A stretch of 64,000 nt of DNA, taken from NCBI RefSeq assembly GCF_030388325.1, contig NZ_CP103794.1, positions 2,480,001-2,544,000 of the forward strand. The letters are read 5' to 3'. The notes under the pieces are model-generated. The model ran no database searches, was not told the origin of the DNA, and saw only the letters and a list, made by a program, of their open reading frames with translations. The DNA comes from Flavobacterium johnsoniae (lineage in GTDB: Bacteria; Bacteroidota; Bacteroidia; Flavobacteriales; Flavobacteriaceae). This document shows positions 61,020 through 64,000 of this stretch, one piece after another (the first letter of the stretch is position 1; each line of letters begins with the position of its first letter). The translations under genes and the position numbers were made by a program.

Positions 61020-62501
61020 TTATTGTATGCTAAATGAAGTTCCTTCTTTTCCGTCTTTTAGCTGTATGCCTAATGCAATTAATTGGTCGCGAATTTGATC
61101 TGACAATGCAAAATTTTTGTCTGCTCTTGCTTGATTTCGCATGCCTATAAGCATATTAACAACGCCTTCTAGTTTATCATTGTCTCCATCTGCGTTCTTC
61201 TCATCACTAAGACCTAAGACATTGAAAACAAAAGCATTTACTGCTGTTTGGAAACTTTTTAAATCTTCTTCTGAAATTGTTTCTTTTCCATCTTTTAATA
61301 GATTGATAAAGCGAACAGCTTCAAATAGTTGAGCGATTAAAATTGGTGTGTTAAAATCGTCATTCATAGCATCATAACAAAGCTGTTTCCATGCTCTAAA
61401 ATCAATTGAGCTGGTTTTTCCAGGAACAATATTAGGTAGTGCTTCAACAGCTTCCATTAATCTTTTGTATCCTTTCTCAGCTGCAACAATTGCATCATCA
61501 GAAAAATCTAAAATACTTCTGTAATGTGCTTGAAGCATGAAAAAACGAGTTACAGAAGCAGAAAAAGGTTTGCTTAAAATGTTGTTATCTCCGCTAAGAA
61601 TTTCGCCTGGTAAAATATTATTTCCAGTAGATTTTGCCATTTTCTTTCCGTTTAAGGTAAGCATATTGGCGTGCATCCAGTAGTTTACAGGAGATTGACC
61701 TGTACAAGCTTCATTTTGAGCAATTTCACATTCGTGGTGTGGAAATTTTAAATCCATTCCGCCTCCGTGAATATCAAAATGATTACCAAGATATTTCGTG
61801 CTCATTGCAGTACATTCAAGGTGCCATCCTGGAAACCCATCGCTCCAAGGCGAAGGCCATCTCATAATGTGTTCAGGTTCAGCTTTTTTCCAAAGTGCAA
61901 AATCCTGCGGATTTCTCTTGTCAGATTGTCCATCCAAATCACGAGTATTAGCAAGCATATCTTCGATGTTTCTGCCGCTTAAGATACCGTAATTGTTGGT
62001 TTCGTTATATTTTACAACATCAAAATAAACAGAACCGTTGGCTTCGTATCCAATTCCGGTTGCTATAATTTTTTTGATAATCTCAATTTGCTCGATAATA
62101 TGTCCGGTTGCAGTTGGCTCGATACTAGGCGGTAAGAAATTGAAAGATTTTAAAATATCATGAAAATCTACCGTATAGCGCTGAACAACCTCCATTGGTT
62201 CTAACTGCTCTAAACGTGCTTTTTTTGCAATTTTATCTTCACCTTCATCAACATCATCCACAATATGTCCAACGTCGGTAATATTTCTAACATAGCGAAC
62301 TTTATAATCTAAATGAAGAAAATATCTGAAAATTACGTCAAAAGACATAAAAGTTCTCACATTTCCTAAGTGAACATTACTATATACTGTAGGTCCACAA
62401 ACATACATTCCAACGTTTCCTTCATGGATTGGTTTGAAATCTTCTTTTTCACCCGAAAGTGAATTGTATATTTTTAGAGGTTGACTATTATATAGTGGCA
62501 T
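61020..62501 (-). CDS. cysS: Cysteinyl-tRNA synthetase
   Basis: This 493-residue class I synthetase charges tRNA-Cys. It has [23 protein letters not shown] (Cys zinc ligand and a HIGH-like HLGN), [12 protein letters not shown] (zinc Cys), [18 protein letters not shown] (zinc His) and KKMAKSTGN (the KMSKS equivalent). The C-terminal helical region ends with the usual [27 protein letters not shown] stem-like helix. Length is normal. Confidence 0.97.
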   Translation of the reverse strand: MPLYNSQPLKIYNSLSGEKEDFKPIHEGNVGMYVCGPTVYSNVHLGNVRTFMSFDVIFRYFLHLDYKVRYVRNITDVGHIVDDVDEGEDKIAKKARLEQLEPMEVVQRYTVDFHDILKSFNFLPPSIEPTATGHIIEQIEIIKKIIATGIGYEANGSVYFDVVKYNETNNYGILSGRNIEDMLANTRDLDGQSDKRNPQDFALWKKAEPEHIMRWPSPWSDGFPGWHLECTAMSTKYLGNHFDIHGGGMDLKFPHHECEIAQNEACTGQSPVNYWMHANMLTLNGKKMAKSTGNNILPGEILSGDNNILSKPFSASVTRFFMLQAHYRSILDFSDDAIVAAEKGYKRLMEAVEALPNIVPGKTSSIDFRAWKQLCYDAMNDDFNTPILIAQLFEAVRFINLLKDGKETISEEDLKSFQTAVNAFVFNVLGLSDEKNADGDNDKLEGVVNMLIGMRNQARADKNFALSDQIRDQLIALGIQLKDGKEGTSFSIQ

Positions 62502-62607
62502 ATTGTTTTTTACTTTTTAACCGTTTTGATCGTTGATTTTTTTATTCCTTGATTATTTAATCATTTATTTGTTTTCGATTAAACAAATTAACGATTCACT
62601 GATTAAA

Positions 62608-63279
62608 CTAAAACTGTGTTTCTAATTTAATGTAATCTAAGAATTCTCTTTTAGTTTGAGGATCTTTGAATTTTCCACCAAATTCAGACGTTACTGTGCT
62701 GCTTTCGATATCTTTAATTCCGCGAGAATTTACACAAAGGTGTTTTGCATCGATAACGCAAGCAACATCTTCTGTTCCTAAAGCTTTTTGAAGTTCCTGA
62801 ACAATCTGCATAGTTAAACGCTCCTGAACCTGAGGTCTTTTTGCGTAGTATTCTACAATTCTGTTCATTTTTGATAAACCAATAACGCGTCCGCTTGAGA
62901 TATAAGCCACGTGAGCACGTCCGATAATTGGCAGTAAATGGTGTTCGCAAGTAGAATAAACCGTAATGTTTTTCTCTACAAGCATTTCGCCATATTTGTA
63001 ATTATTATCAAAAGTAGAAGCTTTTGGCTGTTTTGCTGGGTTAAGACCGCCAAAAATTTCTTTTACAAACATTTTTGCAACTCGGTTTGGAGTACCTTTA
63101 ATGCTGTCGTCTGTCAAATCCATTCCAAGAGTTTGTAGAATGCTTTCAACATCTTTTTTAATTTTTTCTATTTTTTCTTCATCAGTTATATCAAAAGCAT
63201 CCGCTCTTAAAGGGTTCTTTGCGTTACTGCTGAAATGATTATCTCCTATTTCGTCTAAAAATTCTTCGTTGTTTATCAT
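62608..63279 (-). CDS. folE: GTP cyclohydrolase I
   Basis: This 223-residue enzyme converts GTP to dihydroneopterin triphosphate, the first step of folate synthesis. It has SIKGTPNRVAKMFVKEIFGG, TVYSTCEHHLLPIIGRAHVA (zinc Cys and His, catalytic His), GRVIGLSKMNRIVEYYAKRP and QVQERLTMQIVQEL. The fold is type I. It is followed by cysS after a 106-base gap. Confidence 0.97.
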   Translation of the reverse strand: MINNEEFLDEIGDNHFSSNAKNPLRADAFDITDEEKIEKIKKDVESILQTLGMDLTDDSIKGTPNRVAKMFVKEIFGGLNPAKQPKASTFDNNYKYGEMLVEKNITVYSTCEHHLLPIIGRAHVAYISSGRVIGLSKMNRIVEYYAKRPQVQERLTMQIVQELQKALGTEDVACVIDAKHLCVNSRGIKDIESSTVTSEFGGKFKDPQTKREFLDYIKLETQF

Positions 63280-63425
63280 TAAAAACTACTATTAGTATAT
63301 GTATTCCTTTTTAAGGCGGTAAAGATAATTAATAAATAGGAAACCTTTTCTATCGTTTTTAGGATTTAATTGCTCCTTTTTGAAGATAATTTAATTTCGC
63401 TATTTAGATTATGCTTTTTTAAAAC

Positions 63426-63461
63426 AAAAAAGGCAATAACGAAATAGTTATTACCTTTTTT
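63426..63461 (-). terminator. Terminator of the aminotransferase gene
   Basis: AAAAAAGGCAATAAC pairs with GTTATTACCTTTTTT with one mismatch around a six-base loop. It lies downstream of the minus-strand gene ending at 63482. Confidence 0.85.
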
Positions 63462-63481
63462 AATTTTATTTAATCAATTGA

Positions 63482-64000
63482 TTATCTGTTGTTATAAACC
63501 AACAAAGCTTCTTTTAAAATGTTTACGGCTGTAATCAAATCTTTTTTGTTCAATACATAAGCAATACGAACCTGATTTAATCCCATTCCTGGAGTTGAAT
63601 AAAAGCCTTTTGCGGGAGCAATCATGACAGTTTCACCATTTAAATCATAACTTTCTAAAAGCCATTGCGCAAAATCGTCTGAATTTTCTATTGGCAATTC
63701 TGCAATGCAATAAAAAGCTCCTTTTGGTTTTGTTACAATAACTCCATCGATTTTATTTAATTCGGCAATTAATGTATCACGACGTTCTTTATACTCTGAA
63801 ATTACTTCATCAAAATAGCTTTGAGGCGTATCAATTGCAGCTTCACAGGCAATTTGTTCGATTGTTGGCGGACTTAAACGTGCTTGAGCAAATTTCATTA
63901 CTGTTGCTAGAACTTCTTTATTTTTAGTCACTAAACAGCCAATTCTTGCGCCGCACATGCTGTAACGTTTTGATACAGAATCGACCATAATAACGTTTTG
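63482..64000 (-). CDS. Class I/II PLP-dependent aminotransferase, C-terminal part
   Basis: The gene runs off the right edge; the visible 172 residues are its C-terminal part, and the frame continues through NVIMVDSVSKRYSMCGARIG, so the in-frame ATG in that stretch is not the true start. SVSKRYSMCGARIG contains the PLP-binding Lys and the phosphate-site Arg of fold-type I aspartate aminotransferase-like enzymes. The C-terminus has FYSTPGMGLNQVRIAYVLNK with the substrate carboxylate Arg (QVRIAYV). Aspartate, alanine or aromatic amino acids are possible substrates. Confidence 0.9.
   Translation of the reverse strand, partial: QNVIMVDSVSKRYSMCGARIGCLVTKNKEVLATVMKFAQARLSPPTIEQIACEAAIDTPQSYFDEVISEYKERRDTLIAELNKIDGVIVTKPKGAFYCIAELPIENSDDFAQWLLESYDLNGETVMIAPAKGFYSTPGMGLNQVRIAYVLNKKDLITAVNILKEALLVYNNR

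Noticed and set aside
63482..63988. Complete 168-residue aminotransferase starting at the internal ATG
   Set aside because: The frame is open to the window edge and the ATG lies inside the PLP-lysine motif, so the gene is truncated by the window, not short.

Overview
The window is an AT-rich chromosomal segment from a Bacteroidota bacterium, most likely a Flavobacterium or a close relative. The evidence is the repertoire (fused SecDF, SatD/DUF3307, DUF5723, DUF6515, MoxR/DUF58/DUF4350/SpoIIM/RDD, TetX-like monooxygenase), the weak ribosome-binding sites, promoter boxes of the Bacteroidota type (TTG about 20 bp upstream of TAnnTTTG), and the short dispersed intergenic palindromes typical of flavobacteria. 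I saw no rRNA, tRNA, transposase, integrase, phage gene or CRISPR array.

Layout. 0-3.3 kb: a partial sulfatase-modifying-factor-like lipid/secretory gene running off the left edge, a DUF6515 surface protein, a phosphate-selective-type porin and a small outer-membrane barrel. 3.5-6.1 kb: pyrD, then an oppositely oriented SatD-DUF3307 pair whose upstream region carries a strikingly regular operator array. 6.1-10.8 kb: HMG-CoA lyase, a lipoprotein/DUF5723 pair, guaB. 10.8-16.1 kb: a secreted protein, a small orphan gene, a TetR regulator with a TetX-like flavin monooxygenase, an L,D-transpeptidase lipoprotein and a NudK-type hydrolase. 16.1-21.4 kb: purA, a Fur-family regulator, bifunctional Rel, a SpoU methyltransferase. 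21.4-25.2 kb: poorly characterised secreted proteins and a phosphatase-superfamily enzyme. 25.2-31.5 kb: the MoxR/DUF58/DUF4350/DUF4129/SpoIIM membrane cluster with a divergent RDD gene. 31.6-33.5 kb: a secreted unknown, a PH-domain protein and a TRIC-type channel. 33.5-40.9 kb: a small surface-glycan cluster (FemAB-like acyltransferase, Wzx flippase, four glycosyltransferases, an FdtA-like sugar isomerase) coupled to ftsE. 41.2-48.3 kb: a 1004-residue TPR protein, PhzF-family enzyme, outer-membrane barrel, GNAT and a Gre-like protein. 48.8-52.4 kb: two tandem asparagine synthetase genes. 52.7-59.6 kb: gyrB, mdh, secDF, a PagL-like protein. 59.7-64 kb: lgt, yidD, cysS, folE and the 3' part of an aminotransferase gene.

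Most genes are housekeeping. The items I consider most worth attention are: (1) the second asparagine synthetase, in which the catalytic Cys of the glutaminase domain is Ser and two more glutamine-site residues (Arg49, Asn74 in E. coli numbering) are also replaced, while the synthetase domain looks intact; (2) eight ATTAC/GTAAT half-sites in exact 28-bp phase upstream of the SatD regulator; (3) a chromosomal TetX homologue next to a TetR gene; (4) a structured-looking 150-bp intergenic element upstream of guaB and several families of dispersed palindromes; (5) a short leader ORF and hairpin in the long secDF 5' leader; (6) promoter boxes that abut start codons, suggesting leaderless mRNAs.

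All functional names come from recognising protein families and motifs by eye; no database search was run.
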